Below are positions 26,345 to 35,931 of a DNA stretch of 46,706 nucleotides, piece after piece. Source of the DNA: Bacteroidales bacterium (GTDB lineage: Bacteria; Bacteroidota; Bacteroidia; Bacteroidales; GCA-2748055); contig JAUUZQ010000021.1 of assembly GCA_030589895.1 (NCBI GenBank), positions 1 through 46,706 on the forward strand. The letters run 5' to 3'. Position 1 is the first letter of the stretch; the number at the start of each line of letters is the position of its first letter. Position numbers and translations under genes: made by a program. The notes beneath the pieces were generated by a model, which was not told the DNA's origin, made no database searches, and worked only from the letters and a program-made list of their open reading frames with translations.

Positions 26345-26929
26345 ATGTCAATTTTTGAACTATATCTGAAGCTTGGTATTGATCATATCATGGATATTAA
26401 GGGCTATGATCACATCCTGTTTATCTTAACGCTCTGTTCTGTATATAAATTGAGAGAATGGAGAAGAGTTTTGATTTTAATAACAGCATTTACAATTGGA
26501 CATTCTGTAACACTGGTACTTGCAACACTAAACCTTGTATCAGTTTCCACCGGATTGATAGAATTCTTAATTCCGTTAACCATATTTGTCACGGCTCTCT
26601 TTAATGCTGTATTTAAGGGTGTGAATGTTAGCAGAACTTTTCACAATCTAAAATATACAGCAGCAATGTTTTTCGGATTGATACATGGATTGGGTTTCTC
26701 AAGTTACTTGCGTAGTTTGCTGGGAAGGGAGAGCTCCATAGTCAAACCACTCTTGTCATTTAATCTTGGAATAGAAATCGGACAGATCATTATTGTATTG
26801 ATTATCATGCTGATAACATGGGTGGTAGTTGAGATATTCAGGACGTCGAGAAGGGAATGGAACCTTGTGCTTTCGGGAGTCGGTATGGGAGTGGCATTGA
26901 TTCTGATGATAGATCGGTTTCCATGGTGA
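26345..26929 (+). CDS. HupE/UreJ family membrane protein
   Basis: A 194-residue polytopic inner-membrane protein with about six or seven hydrophobic helices. The HupE/UreJ signature is at the start, GIDHIMDIKGYDHILFI, where the two histidines and aspartates are the presumed metal site, followed by ITAFTIGHSVTLVLA and FGLIHGLGFSSYL. Family members are nickel or cobalt carriers tied to hydrogenase or urease, but neither enzyme is encoded here. The DUF6702 gene is divergent across 40 bases. The 108 bases downstream to xerD contain nothing I recognise. Confidence 0.9.
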   Translation: MSIFELYLKLGIDHIMDIKGYDHILFILTLCSVYKLREWRRVLILITAFTIGHSVTLVLATLNLVSVSTGLIEFLIPLTIFVTALFNAVFKGVNVSRTFHNLKYTAAMFFGLIHGLGFSSYLRSLLGRESSIVKPLLSFNLGIEIGQIIIVLIIMLITWVVVEIFRTSRREWNLVLSGVGMGVALILMIDRFPW

Positions 26930-27037
26930 TAGGCCTCCCCCGAGACGAAGGGAAACATGCTTTGAATTGATCTGTTGGCTTATTATTATCAATGATATTC
27001 TTTCTATCTTGTTACAAGCAAAACCAATAATAACACA

Positions 27038-27952
27038 GTGAGCAACTGGAATGATGCGATACAGGATTTCAGGCACTTTTTAAAACTTGAAAAGGGGCTA
27101 TCGGTACATTCTGTTGAAGCATATGAAAGGGATATCAGGAAATTAGTGAGCTATATTGAAATGGCTGAGCTAAGCTTGAAACCTGAAGATGTTGATAGTA
27201 ATCTTTTGCAGCAATTTATTCAGTGGATTGGTGATTCCGGATTAAATGCAAGATCTCAGTCGCGAATTATTTCCGGAATAAAGGCATTTTATAAGTACTT
27301 GTTGCTGGAAGAGGAAATAAAATCTGATCCGACCGTATTGCTTGAAGCTCCGAGGATAGGGAGAAAGTTACCTGAAATTTTAACTGTCGAAGAGATAGAC
27401 CGATTGTTTTCTTTCATTGATCTTAGTAAACCGGAAGGACCAAGGAATAAAGCAATGCTGGAGGTTCTCTATAGCTGCGGATTAAGGGTTAGTGAATTGG
27501 TAGGCTTAAAGCTGACAAATATATACAGGGAGGAAGGATTTCTCAGGGTAATAGGTAAAGGCGATAAGGAGCGTTTGATTCCTATCAGTTCCAGAGCACT
27601 GAAGGAGATTGATAACTACCTGCCCGATCGTCACTCGACGAGGGGAATAGACAAGGAGAGTCAGGATATACTATTTCTGAACAGGAGGGGGAAGCAGTTA
27701 TCCAGGGTAATGATTTTTACAATTATTAAAAATCTTAAAGAGAAGGCGGGCATAGAAAAGAGTATTAGTCCGCATACCTTCCGGCATTCCTTTGCAACCC
27801 ATTTGATTGAAGGGGGTGCTGATTTGCGTGCAGTTCAGGAAATGCTTGGACATGAATCAATTGTAACTACTGAAATTTATACTCATCTCGACAGAGAGTA
27901 TCTCCGGGATGCTATATTGAGTTTTCACCCAAGGGCGAATCAAAGGAGATAG
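27038..27952 (+). CDS. xerD: site-specific tyrosine recombinase XerD-like
   Basis: A chromosome-dimer-resolution recombinase of the XerC/XerD type. The start is the GTG at 27038; no in-frame ATG gives the conserved N-terminus ([22 protein letters not shown]-like core-binding domain). All catalytic residues are present: R150 in [11 protein letters not shown]174 in GKGDKERL, H246 and R249 in [13 protein letters not shown]272 in LGHESI and nucleophile Y281. At 304 residues it is normal, and it has no integrase-type N-terminal extension. No att site or mobile cargo is nearby, so this is a housekeeping recombinase. XerC versus XerD is judged from overall resemblance only. Confidence 0.93.
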   Translation: MSNWNDAIQDFRHFLKLEKGLSVHSVEAYERDIRKLVSYIEMAELSLKPEDVDSNLLQQFIQWIGDSGLNARSQSRIISGIKAFYKYLLLEEEIKSDPTVLLEAPRIGRKLPEILTVEEIDRLFSFIDLSKPEGPRNKAMLEVLYSCGLRVSELVGLKLTNIYREEGFLRVIGKGDKERLIPISSRALKEIDNYLPDRHSTRGIDKESQDILFLNRRGKQLSRVMIFTIIKNLKEKAGIEKSISPHTFRHSFATHLIEGGADLRAVQEMLGHESIVTTEIYTHLDREYLRDAILSFHPRANQRR

Positions 27953-28037
27953 CTATTTAAATACGTATATTTATTCTGGCCTCAATAATTGGAAAACATA
28001 CTTCAATATTGCTTTCCTCTTTCCCATAAAGAAATTG

Positions 28038-28045
28038 TATTTTTG
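28038..28045 (+). promoter_or_regulatory. Bacteroidota -7 promoter element upstream of the corrinoid reactivase
   Basis: TATTTTTG matches TAnnTTTG exactly and lies 49 bases before the chosen ATG. No clear TTTG is found at the -33 position, only TTTC at 28013-28016. Confidence 0.42.
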
Positions 28046-28094
28046 TCCCTCATATTTTAAGCTGCATAGATAGATTTATTAATTGTTTGATGTA

Positions 28095-29600
28095 ATGAAA
28101 TACAAAGTTGAGGTCATCTCTGGAAAAGAAAATATTGAGATTGAAGTTGAGCAGAGCTCGAATCTTCTTTCCTTGCTTCAAACCAATGATTGTGACATTT
28201 TTGCACCTTGTGGGGGACAGGGGACATGTGGGAAATGCAAAGTTCTGATCAGAGAGTTTGGGACTGTCTTGTCTTGTCAATATACAGTAGAACAGGATAT
28301 TACGGTAGTATTACCTGAGAAGCAGGAGATGGATGTCCTGGTATCTCAGTATAACCATACATTAACAGTTCCATTTATTCCCGATCATACTTCGATGCTT
28401 GGCTCTTATCCCCTGGGTCTGGCAATTGATCTGGGGACAACCACGATTGCATATTACCAGGTAAATTTGATTACAGGGGTCTTGAGTGGTATACGAACTG
28501 CTGTGAATCCTCAGTCAAAATTTGGCGCTGATGTAATCTCAAGAATCAACTACTGTAGCGAACACCCTGATGGATTAGAGCTTCAACGAAAATCAATTGT
28601 CGAGCAAATAAATATTTTTTTAAATGATTTTGCTAAGGAAAATTTTGTCACTCCGGATTTCTTTACAAAAATAGTCATTGCAGGAAACAACACGATGTTA
28701 CACCTCCTCTCCGGAACAGATCCGATCTCACTTGCGTTTGCTCCTTTTGCGCCCCAATTCACAGATCGAAAAATGATGAGCACTGAAGAGATGGGATTAA
28801 CATGTCACAAAGAGGCAGAGATCAGTCTCTTGCCATCAATCAGTGCATATGTTGGGGCTGATATAGTTGCGGGTATTGCATCATTGAGTGATGAGGGGGA
28901 GAATCCTTATCTGTTTATCGATATTGGAACCAATGGTGAGATAGCCCTGGTTAGCAAGGAGAAGATCTGGTGTTGTGCCACAGCTGCCGGTCCTGCATTT
29001 GAGGGAGCTAATATCTCTTGTGGATCAGGTGCGGTGTCGGGTGCTATTAATACATTTTCAGGAGATGATTTTACAACGGTTTCAAAAATCTTACCAGTCA
29101 GTATATGTGGTTCCGGACTCATTGATATTATTTCCTATATGCTTGACCGGTCTTTGATTACTGAGGATGGTCTGTTGGCAAAGGATTTCATTGTATCTCC
29201 GGCTGATAAAAATGGATCCGCTGAAGATATAATAATTAATCAGCAGGATATCAGGGAAGTCCAGTTGGCAAAGGGTGCAATTGCAGCAGGAATATCCATC
29301 TTATTGAAAAGTGCAGGACTTACATATGACGACATATCAAAAATTTATGTTGCAGGGGGATTTGGAAATTACATGAATATGGAGAGCGCCATCAACATTG
29401 GATTAATTCCGAAGGAGATGAGAGGCAAGACTGAGCTTATTGGAAATGCGGCAGGTACAGGTGCTACGCTTGCACTTCAATCTGCATCATTTATTGAGAG
29501 GATGGAGCAGCAGAGACAAAAAACTGAGTATATCGAACTCTCTTATGATGAAGATTTCCCACTGGAGTTTGCACTAAGCATGAATTTTACGAAGGAATAG
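28095..29600 (+). CDS. ferredoxin-ASKHA protein, reductive activator of corrinoid enzymes type
   Basis: A 501-residue protein of the RACE (RamA/RACo, DUF4445) family that reduces inactive Co(II) corrinoid proteins to Co(I) using ATP. The ATG at 28095 starts directly at the ferredoxin domain; a TTG four codons upstream is possible. The 2Fe-2S cysteines are C39, C45, C48 and C61, in CGGQGTCGKC and LSC. The ASKHA part begins with the phosphate-1 loop AIDLGTTTIAYYQV (from about residue 110), has DIGTNGEIAL and the characteristic AAGPAFEGANISCGSGAV, and ends with KIYVAGGFGNYM. No corrinoid protein or methyltransferase is in the window, so its partner is elsewhere. Confidence 0.9.
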   Translation: MKYKVEVISGKENIEIEVEQSSNLLSLLQTNDCDIFAPCGGQGTCGKCKVLIREFGTVLSCQYTVEQDITVVLPEKQEMDVLVSQYNHTLTVPFIPDHTSMLGSYPLGLAIDLGTTTIAYYQVNLITGVLSGIRTAVNPQSKFGADVISRINYCSEHPDGLELQRKSIVEQINIFLNDFAKENFVTPDFFTKIVIAGNNTMLHLLSGTDPISLAFAPFAPQFTDRKMMSTEEMGLTCHKEAEISLLPSISAYVGADIVAGIASLSDEGENPYLFIDIGTNGEIALVSKEKIWCCATAAGPAFEGANISCGSGAVSGAINTFSGDDFTTVSKILPVSICGSGLIDIISYMLDRSLITEDGLLAKDFIVSPADKNGSAEDIIINQQDIREVQLAKGAIAAGISILLKSAGLTYDDISKIYVAGGFGNYMNMESAINIGLIPKEMRGKTELIGNAAGTGATLALQSASFIERMEQQRQKTEYIELSYDEDFPLEFALSMNFTKE

Positions 29601-29780
29601 TTTAGTACCGGCTATTGCCACTCTTATCATCACCCGGCAGTGCTCAGAAGTCACCTCAACTTAAAATTCCCATTGGACTGCACTCTGATAAACCCCAATT
29701 GGCATTTATATTTCGCCACAAGCACCCTCCACTTTACAATTATTTAACCCCATTTAGAATCGATTTATCAAATATTTGAA

Positions 29781-29788
29781 TAAATTTG
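29781..29788 (+). promoter_or_regulatory. possible promoter -7 element upstream of ppdK
   Basis: TAAATTTG matches TAnnTTTG exactly, 61 bases before the ppdK ATG; an overlapping TACTTTCT at 29789 is an alternative. The upstream element is unclear. The rest of 29601-29849 has no gene or repeat I can support. Confidence 0.45.
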
Positions 29789-29849
29789 TACTTTCTTTCT
29801 CTAAAATATACTTAACTCGTTCATTATTAACACTTAAAAGAATATTAGA

Positions 29850-32558
29850 ATGTCAAAAGTTAAACGTGTTTATACCTTTGGAAACAAATTGGCCGAAGGA
29901 AAAGCTGACATGAAAAACCTGCTTGGTGGCAAAGGTGCCAACCTTGCTGAAATGAATCTTATTGGAGTTCCGGTTCCTCCGGGATTTACTATTACCACAG
30001 AGGTTTGTACAGAGTACAATCAGATGGGACAAGACAAAGCTGTTGAGTTGATCAAGGCAGAAGTTGAAGCAGCTGTTAAGAACATAGAAGATATCATGGG
30101 AACAAGCTTTGGAAGCAATGAGAATCCATGTTTGGTTTCTGTTCGTTCCGGTGCAAGAGTTTCTATGCCGGGTATGATGGATACAGTTCTTAACCTGGGT
30201 ATGAATGAGAATGCTGTTGAAGGTCTTATAGCAAAGTCAGGAAATGCAAAATTTGCATGGGACAGCTATCGTAGATTTGTACAGATGTATGGTGATGTTG
30301 TGCTGGGAATGAAACCTGAAAGTAAAGAAGATATTGATCCTTTTGAGAAAATTTTAGAAGAGGTAAAAGAGGCACGTGGTGTTGAGAACGACAATGAACT
30401 GGAAGTAGAAGATCTGAAAAATTTGGTTGTTAAGTTTAAGGATGCAGTTAAAGCTCAAACCGGACATGATTTCCCGGTTAATCCATGGGATCAGCTTTGG
30501 GGAGCTGTTATGGCTGTTTTCAATAGCTGGAATACACCAAGGGCTATTTATTATCGCAGGATGAATCAGATTCCTGAAGAGTGGGGAACTGCTGTAAACG
30601 TTCAGGCCATGGTATTTGGTAACATGGGAGAAGATTCAGGTACAGGTGTTGCTTTTACAAGAGATGCAGGTACAGGAGAAAATATTTTCAACGGTGAGTA
30701 CCTTATCGATGCACAGGGAGAAGATGTGGTAGCAGGTGTTCGTACACCTCGTCAGATTACCAAAGAAGGATCATTGCGTTGGGCTGAGCTTGCAAATGTA
30801 AGCGAAGCAGATCGTTTTGCTGACTTTCCTTCACTTGAAGAGGTAATGCCGGAAGTATACAAAGAATTAGATGAGACACAGGACAAGCTGGAGAAATATT
30901 TCACTGACATGCAGGATCTTGAGTTCACTATTCAGGACAAAAAATTATGGCTTCTTCAAACCCGTAACGGTAAGAGAACTGGTGCTGCTATGGTTAAGAT
31001 TGCCATTGATCTTGTTGCAGAAGGAATGATCGATGAGAAAACCGCACTTCTTCGCCAGGAGCCTGCAAAACTGGATGAGTTATTGCACCCTGTATTTGAT
31101 AAAGCTGCACTTGCAAAAGGAACAGTACTGGCCAGTGGATTACCTGCTTCACCAGGTGCTGCAACAGGACAAATCGTTTTCTTTGCTGATGAGGCAGAAA
31201 AATACCCTGCATCAATCCTGGTACGTATGGAGACATCTCCGGAAGACCTTGAAGGAATGAATATTGCAAAAGGAATTCTTACTGCACGTGGAGGTATGAC
31301 TTCTCACGCTGCCGTTGTTGCTCGCGGAATGGGTAAATGTTGTGTTTCAGGTGCCGGTGGAATTAAAATTGATTATAAAGCCAGAACGCTGACAGCCAAT
31401 GGACAAGTATTTAAAGAGGGAACATGGATATCTCTTAATGGTTCTACAGGTAGTGTACTGGAAGGACAGATTGATACTATCGATCCTGAATTGAGCGGTG
31501 ATTTTGGAGCAATCCTTGATCTTGCTGAGAAGTTCACTAAAATGGATGTACGTACAAATGCTGATTCTCCACATGATGCACAGGTTGCAAGAGATTTTGG
31601 AGCGAAAGGTATTGGTCTTACACGTACTGAGCATATGTTCTTTGAAGGTGAAAGAATTAAAGCAATGCGTGAAATGATTCTTGCTACAGAAGAGCCGGAG
31701 CGTCGCAAAGCACTGGATAAACTACTTCCTTACCAAAGAGAAGATTTCGAAGGAATTTTTGAAGTAATGGCCGGATATGGTGTAACCATTCGCTTGCTTG
31801 ATCCACCATTGCATGAGTTTATTCCTCATGATGATGAGAATCAAAAAGTGATGGCTGATGAAATGGGAATTACTGTTGCTGATGTAAAAGCCCTGGTTGA
31901 AGATTTACACGAATTCAACCCAATGCTCGGTCACCGTGGATGTAGATTGGGAAATACTTATCCTGAAATTACAGAAATGCAGGCAAGAGCAATTATTGAA
32001 GCTGCTGTTAACCTGAAGATTAAAGGAGTTGACGCACGTCCGGAGATTATGGTTCCGCTGATCGGAACATGGCAGGAATTCAAGATGCAGGAAGAGATTA
32101 TCCGTGCAACTGCAGATAAAGTATTTGCTGAAAAAGGTGCAAAAGTAGATTATCTCGTTGGAACAATGATTGAGATTCCAAGAGCTGCTTTAACTGCTGA
32201 CCTGGTTGCTGAACATGCTGAATTTTTCTCTTTTGGAACCAATGACCTCACACAGATGGCATTTGGTTATTCAAGAGATGACGCAGGCAAATTCCTTCCC
32301 ATCTATTTGAAAAAAGGTCTGCTTAAGTCAGATCCTTTCCAAACACTGGATCAGGAAGGTGTTGGTCAACTTGTTGAGATTGGAACTTCTAAAGGTCGCT
32401 CAACCAAGCCTGATCTTAAGGTTGGTATTTGTGGTGAACATGGTGGAGACCCAGAATCAGTTGAGTTCTGCTACAGGGTTGGCATGAACTATGTAAGTTG
32501 TTCACCTTTCAGAGTGCCAATTGCAAGGCTTGCTGCAGCCCAGGCTTCTCTGAGATAA
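29850..32558 (+). CDS. ppdK: pyruvate, phosphate dikinase
   Basis: A 902-residue enzyme interconverting pyruvate + ATP + Pi and phosphoenolpyruvate + AMP + PPi. The N-terminal nucleotide-binding domain starts FGNKLAEGKADMKNLLGGKGANLAEM and contains the loop SVRSGARVSMPGMMDTVLNLG. The swivelling phosphohistidine domain has H486 in GGMTSHAAVVARGMGKCCVSG. The C-terminal barrel carries GLTRTEHMFFEG, LDPPLHEFIPH, MLGHRGCRLG, FSFGTNDLTQMAFG, and the catalytic cysteine C861 in GICGEHGGDP. All domains are complete. It is followed by a terminator and then pckA, so the two genes bracket the PEP node. Confidence 0.97.
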   Translation: MSKVKRVYTFGNKLAEGKADMKNLLGGKGANLAEMNLIGVPVPPGFTITTEVCTEYNQMGQDKAVELIKAEVEAAVKNIEDIMGTSFGSNENPCLVSVRSGARVSMPGMMDTVLNLGMNENAVEGLIAKSGNAKFAWDSYRRFVQMYGDVVLGMKPESKEDIDPFEKILEEVKEARGVENDNELEVEDLKNLVVKFKDAVKAQTGHDFPVNPWDQLWGAVMAVFNSWNTPRAIYYRRMNQIPEEWGTAVNVQAMVFGNMGEDSGTGVAFTRDAGTGENIFNGEYLIDAQGEDVVAGVRTPRQITKEGSLRWAELANVSEADRFADFPSLEEVMPEVYKELDETQDKLEKYFTDMQDLEFTIQDKKLWLLQTRNGKRTGAAMVKIAIDLVAEGMIDEKTALLRQEPAKLDELLHPVFDKAALAKGTVLASGLPASPGAATGQIVFFADEAEKYPASILVRMETSPEDLEGMNIAKGILTARGGMTSHAAVVARGMGKCCVSGAGGIKIDYKARTLTANGQVFKEGTWISLNGSTGSVLEGQIDTIDPELSGDFGAILDLAEKFTKMDVRTNADSPHDAQVARDFGAKGIGLTRTEHMFFEGERIKAMREMILATEEPERRKALDKLLPYQREDFEGIFEVMAGYGVTIRLLDPPLHEFIPHDDENQKVMADEMGITVADVKALVEDLHEFNPMLGHRGCRLGNTYPEITEMQARAIIEAAVNLKIKGVDARPEIMVPLIGTWQEFKMQEEIIRATADKVFAEKGAKVDYLVGTMIEIPRAALTADLVAEHAEFFSFGTNDLTQMAFGYSRDDAGKFLPIYLKKGLLKSDPFQTLDQEGVGQLVEIGTSKGRSTKPDLKVGICGEHGGDPESVEFCYRVGMNYVSCSPFRVPIARLAAAQASLR

Positions 32559-32585
32559 GGTTTATAACATATAAATTGTACATTT

Positions 32586-32618
32586 AAAAGCAGTAATATC
32601 TTGTATATTGCTGCTTTT
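32586..32618 (+). terminator. rho-independent terminator after ppdK
   Basis: AAAAGCAGTAATAT at 32586-32599 pairs with ATATTGCTGCTTTT at 32605-32618 (one wobble pair) around a 5-base loop, continuing into T residues, 27 bases after the ppdK stop. Confidence 0.85.
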
Positions 32619-32699
32619 TTAGAATATTGTCACGAGCAAATGAAACTAATGGTCTTTCTAGTTGTTATATAAAAAGCCTAAATACAATAATCATAAATT

Positions 32700-34316
32700 A
32701 TGAAAAATCTTGTTGAAAAATTAAATCTGGGACAATACGGTATTACGGGTTCTACAGAGATAGTGTATAATCCCTCTTACGAGAACTTGTATAGTGAAGA
32801 ATTGAGTGATAAACTTGAAGGTTATGAGAGAGGTTATCTTTCTGAATATGGGGCGGTAAATGTGAATACCGGTATCTTTACAGGAAGGTCTCCAAAAGAC
32901 AAGTACGTGGTATTGGACGATGTAAGCAGGGACACAGTATGGTGGAAGTCTGAAGCTGCAAAAACTTCTGACAACAAGCCAATAAATGAGGAAGTTTGGA
33001 AAAAGGGACATGTACTGGCCAGTAAGCAACTTTCAGACAAGCGAATTTTTGTAGTTGACTGTTATGCAGGCGCCAATGAAGACAGCAGGATGAAGGTTAG
33101 GTTTATCATGGAGGTTGCCTGGCAGGCTCATTTTGTAAAAAATATGTTCATCAGGCCTACTGAGGAGGAACTGGAGAATTTTGAACCTGATTTTGTAGTG
33201 TTGAATGCTGCAAAAACTGTGAATCCAGAATGGAAAGAGCAAGGTTTGAATTCTGAAGTATTTGTTTTTATTAATCTTACTGAGAGAAGAGCTGTTATTG
33301 GTGGAAGCTGGTATGGTGGAGAAATGAAGAAGGGTATTTTTTCTATAATGAATTACTATCTGCCTCTTAAAGGAATTGCTGCGATGCATTGTTCAGCAAA
33401 CGTTGGTAAAGATGGGGATACTGCAATTTTCTTTGGGCTTTCCGGAACAGGAAAAACAACACTGTCTACCGATCCAAAACGTGCACTTATTGGTGATGAT
33501 GAACATGGTTGGGACGATAATGGAGTGTTCAACTTTGAGGGTGGATGTTATGCCAAGACTATCAACCTGAGCAAAGAGAATGAACCGGATATCTTCAATG
33601 CTATTCGCAAGGATGCACTTCTGGAAAATGTTTCTGTGGCTGAAGATGGAAAAGTAGATTTTTCTGACAACTCAATTACTGAGAATACCAGGGTGTCTTA
33701 TCCGATTTACCATATTGATAATATTATTAAGCCTGTTTCTAAAGGTGGACATGCAACAAAAGTAATCTTCCTTACTGCTGATGCATTTGGTGTTATGCCT
33801 CCTGTTGCTAAGCTAACTCCGGAGCAGACAAAGTATCATTTTCTTTCAGGATTTACAGCAAAGCTGGCAGGTACTGAGCTTGGAATCACAGAGCCTGTTC
33901 CTGCATTCTCAGCTTGTTTTGGAGCAGCCTTTTTAACTGTTCATCCAACAAAGTATGGACAGGAATTGGTGAAAAGAATGGAAGCTTCAGGTGCGAAAGC
34001 ATACATCGTAAACACTGGCTGGAATGGAACAGGAAAACGTATATCTATTAAAGATACACGCGCTATAATTGATGCTATTCTAAATGGTGATGTAGATAAG
34101 ACAGAAACAAAAACACTTCCCTATTTCAATTTTGAAATGCCTATGGAATTACCTGGTGTTGACAGTAGTATTCTTGATCCAAGAGATACTTATGCTGATG
34201 CATCAGAGTGGGATGGCAAAGCAAAAGATCTCGCTTCAAGATTTATTAATAATTTCAAGCAATTTATTGATAACGACGAAGGTAAGAAGTTGGTTGAGGC
34301 CGGACCTCAGTTGTAA
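32700..34316 (+). CDS. pckA: phosphoenolpyruvate carboxykinase (ATP)
   Basis: A 538-residue ATP-type PEP carboxykinase that interconverts oxaloacetate and PEP; in Bacteroidota it often runs toward oxaloacetate, feeding fumarate reduction. Visible marks are [11 protein letters not shown] near residue 62, [21 protein letters not shown] (substrate and metal), the kinase-specific P-loop GLSGTGKT at 246-253, and [26 protein letters not shown]. The ATP type is distinguished from the GTP type by these motifs. It stands after a ppdK terminator, so it probably has its own promoter within 32619-32699, although I see no clear consensus there. Confidence 0.97.
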   Translation: MKNLVEKLNLGQYGITGSTEIVYNPSYENLYSEELSDKLEGYERGYLSEYGAVNVNTGIFTGRSPKDKYVVLDDVSRDTVWWKSEAAKTSDNKPINEEVWKKGHVLASKQLSDKRIFVVDCYAGANEDSRMKVRFIMEVAWQAHFVKNMFIRPTEEELENFEPDFVVLNAAKTVNPEWKEQGLNSEVFVFINLTERRAVIGGSWYGGEMKKGIFSIMNYYLPLKGIAAMHCSANVGKDGDTAIFFGLSGTGKTTLSTDPKRALIGDDEHGWDDNGVFNFEGGCYAKTINLSKENEPDIFNAIRKDALLENVSVAEDGKVDFSDNSITENTRVSYPIYHIDNIIKPVSKGGHATKVIFLTADAFGVMPPVAKLTPEQTKYHFLSGFTAKLAGTELGITEPVPAFSACFGAAFLTVHPTKYGQELVKRMEASGAKAYIVNTGWNGTGKRISIKDTRAIIDAILNGDVDKTETKTLPYFNFEMPMELPGVDSSILDPRDTYADASEWDGKAKDLASRFINNFKQFIDNDEGKKLVEAGPQL

Positions 34317-34332
34317 GATTCAAAATTTATTT

Positions 34333-34384
34333 AACCCCAGGGTGCTTGAACTGTCTGATATTACTGTACAAGCCTTCTGGGGTT
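34333..34384 (+). terminator. GC-rich hairpin between pckA and plsY
   Basis: AACCCCAG at 34333-34340 pairs perfectly with CTGGGGTT at 34377-34384; inside, GCTTG at 34344-34348 pairs with CAAGC at 34369-34373 around a 20-base loop. It lies 17 bases after the pckA stop. There is only a short T tract (TTATTTC), so it may be a terminator, an attenuator or an mRNA-stabilising end. Confidence 0.6.
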
Positions 34385-34423
34385 ATTTCATGGAATACAA
34401 ATTGAAGATAATTACTTCTTATT

Positions 34424-35080
34424 ATGGATTACACTATATCAGAACTTCTTCAAATAGCATGGATATTTCCTCTTGCTTACCTGCTGGGCTCAATTCCAAC
34501 TGCGGTTTGGGTTGGTAAGATATTCTTCAATATCGATGTCAGGGAACATGGCAGTGGCAATGCGGGTGCAACCAATGTGATGAGGGTGTTGGGTGTGAAG
34601 ACGGGTATACCTGTTCTTCTGACCGACATGTTAAAAGGGTGGTTTGCAGTATACCTGGTCCATTTTCAAGGTGTATTAGAGGAAGGCAATGAGGCATGGA
34701 TGCTTGTGGCCATTATCCTTGGTGTACTGGCAGTTATTGGGCATATATTCCCTGTTTTTGCAGGATTTCGCGGAGGCAAAGGGGTTGCTACCATTGCCGG
34801 AGTCTGTATTTCACTTCATCCACTGGCAACAGTATCTGCACTGGGTATTTTTATCCTTGTCTTAATTATTTGGAAATATGTATCATTGGGATCAATTTTC
34901 GCGGGGATATCATTTCCTGCCTGGGTAATTATTGTTTTTCATTCTGAGTACTTATCGATGGGAATATTTTCAGTTATAGCAGCTATCCTATTAGTAGTAA
35001 CCCATCGTGCTAACATTAAAAGATTATTGAAAGGGGAGGAAAAGGTAGCTTCGTTTTTGTTTAAAAAGCGTGAAGCATAG
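34424..35080 (+). CDS. plsY: glycerol-3-phosphate acyltransferase PlsY
   Basis: An inner-membrane enzyme that moves an acyl group from acyl-phosphate to glycerol-3-phosphate, the first step in phospholipid synthesis. The 218-residue protein is polytopic with about five membrane segments. The three PlsY motifs are intact: LLGSIPTAVWVGKI with REHGSGNAGATNVMRVLG, the central GHIFPVFAGFRGGKGVAT, and the C-terminal THRANIKRLLKGEE. The ATG at 34424 gives a normal N-terminus. A hairpin separates it from pckA; cdaA is convergent, with its stop 32 bases away and no clear terminator between. Confidence 0.96.
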   Translation: MDYTISELLQIAWIFPLAYLLGSIPTAVWVGKIFFNIDVREHGSGNAGATNVMRVLGVKTGIPVLLTDMLKGWFAVYLVHFQGVLEEGNEAWMLVAIILGVLAVIGHIFPVFAGFRGGKGVATIAGVCISLHPLATVSALGIFILVLIIWKYVSLGSIFAGISFPAWVIIVFHSEYLSMGIFSVIAAILLVVTHRANIKRLLKGEEKVASFLFKKREA

Positions 35081-35112
35081 GTAATAGGTTTTAGGAGTAG
35101 TAAGGTACGCCT

Positions 35113-35895
35113 CTATTCCCCAAACTCCTCTTCCAGCTTTTGAGTAAGTAGCTTGATCCCTATATTCTTCTGCAGTATACCATTTTCAGCAATACTGATC
35201 TGACCTGTCTCTTCAGATACAATAATTATCAGTGCATCTGAAACATCTGATATTCCCAAGGCAGCTCTGTGGCGCAGCCCATATTCTGGTGGAAGGTCAA
35301 TTTTATCTGTTACCGGTAGTATAACCCTTGCTGCAACAATCAGTTCTCTATCGATTACAATTGCTCCATCATGCAATGGGCCGATTTTATTGAAGATGCT
35401 TATGATCATTCTACTGGAGGTGCTGCTATTTAGCACTTCGGCTGGATCTGTATACATCTTCAGGATCGACTTCCTTCTGATTACAATCAGGGCACCGGTC
35501 TTACTCTGAGACATGAGCATTACCGCCTTTAGGATAGATTTCACCCTAAGTCTTGGCTTAGTGTCAAAACGCATATTTAGTAGCTTCTCAATACTCAGTT
35601 TATTGCCATCAACATACCTGGATCCCATATGGATCAAATATCTTCGAATTTCCTGCTGAAATACAATGATCAATGCAATGACGCCAACCCCCATCACTTG
35701 TCCGATTATCTTACTCAACAATTCCATCTGCAAGGCCTTAACAACCCACCAAAAGATATAGATTATAGCAATTGCCAGGATAATATTCAGCGCAACAGTT
35801 CCCCTTACCAGCAAATACAATTGGTATAGCAATACTGCAACAAGAAAAATATCAATGATATCAAGTAATCTTATATGTATAAAAAGGGAGATCAT
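35113..35895 (-). CDS. cdaA: diadenylate cyclase CdaA (c-di-AMP synthase)
   Basis: Makes the second messenger c-di-AMP from two ATP at the inner membrane. Three membrane helices occupy about residues 12-30, 34-52 and 63-80; then comes the DAC (DisA_N) domain. The catalytic motifs are DGA at 176-178 (GPLHDGAIVI) and RHR at 208-210 (GLRHRAALG). At 260 residues it is the usual CdaA size. It follows folP by 36 bases on the same strand, the arrangement common in Bacteroidota. CdaR and GlmM partners known from Firmicutes are not in the window. Confidence 0.96.
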   Translation of the reverse strand: MISLFIHIRLLDIIDIFLVAVLLYQLYLLVRGTVALNIILAIAIIYIFWWVVKALQMELLSKIIGQVMGVGVIALIIVFQQEIRRYLIHMGSRYVDGNKLSIEKLLNMRFDTKPRLRVKSILKAVMLMSQSKTGALIVIRRKSILKMYTDPAEVLNSSTSSRMIISIFNKIGPLHDGAIVIDRELIVAARVILPVTDKIDLPPEYGLRHRAALGISDVSDALIIIVSEETGQISIAENGILQKNIGIKLLTQKLEEEFGE

Positions 35896-35931
35896 TTGAG
35901 ATACGAAGGTACAAAAAGATAGTGAAAGCTA

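Noticed and set aside
27038-27952. Tyrosine recombinase as sign of an integrated element
   Set aside because: The protein is a standard-length XerC/D type with no att site, tRNA or phage genes around it, so it is a chromosomal housekeeping gene.
29601-29780. Possible small gene or RNA between the corrinoid reactivase and ppdK
   Set aside because: I found no open frame with a recognisable product, no stable hairpin and no repeat in this stretch.
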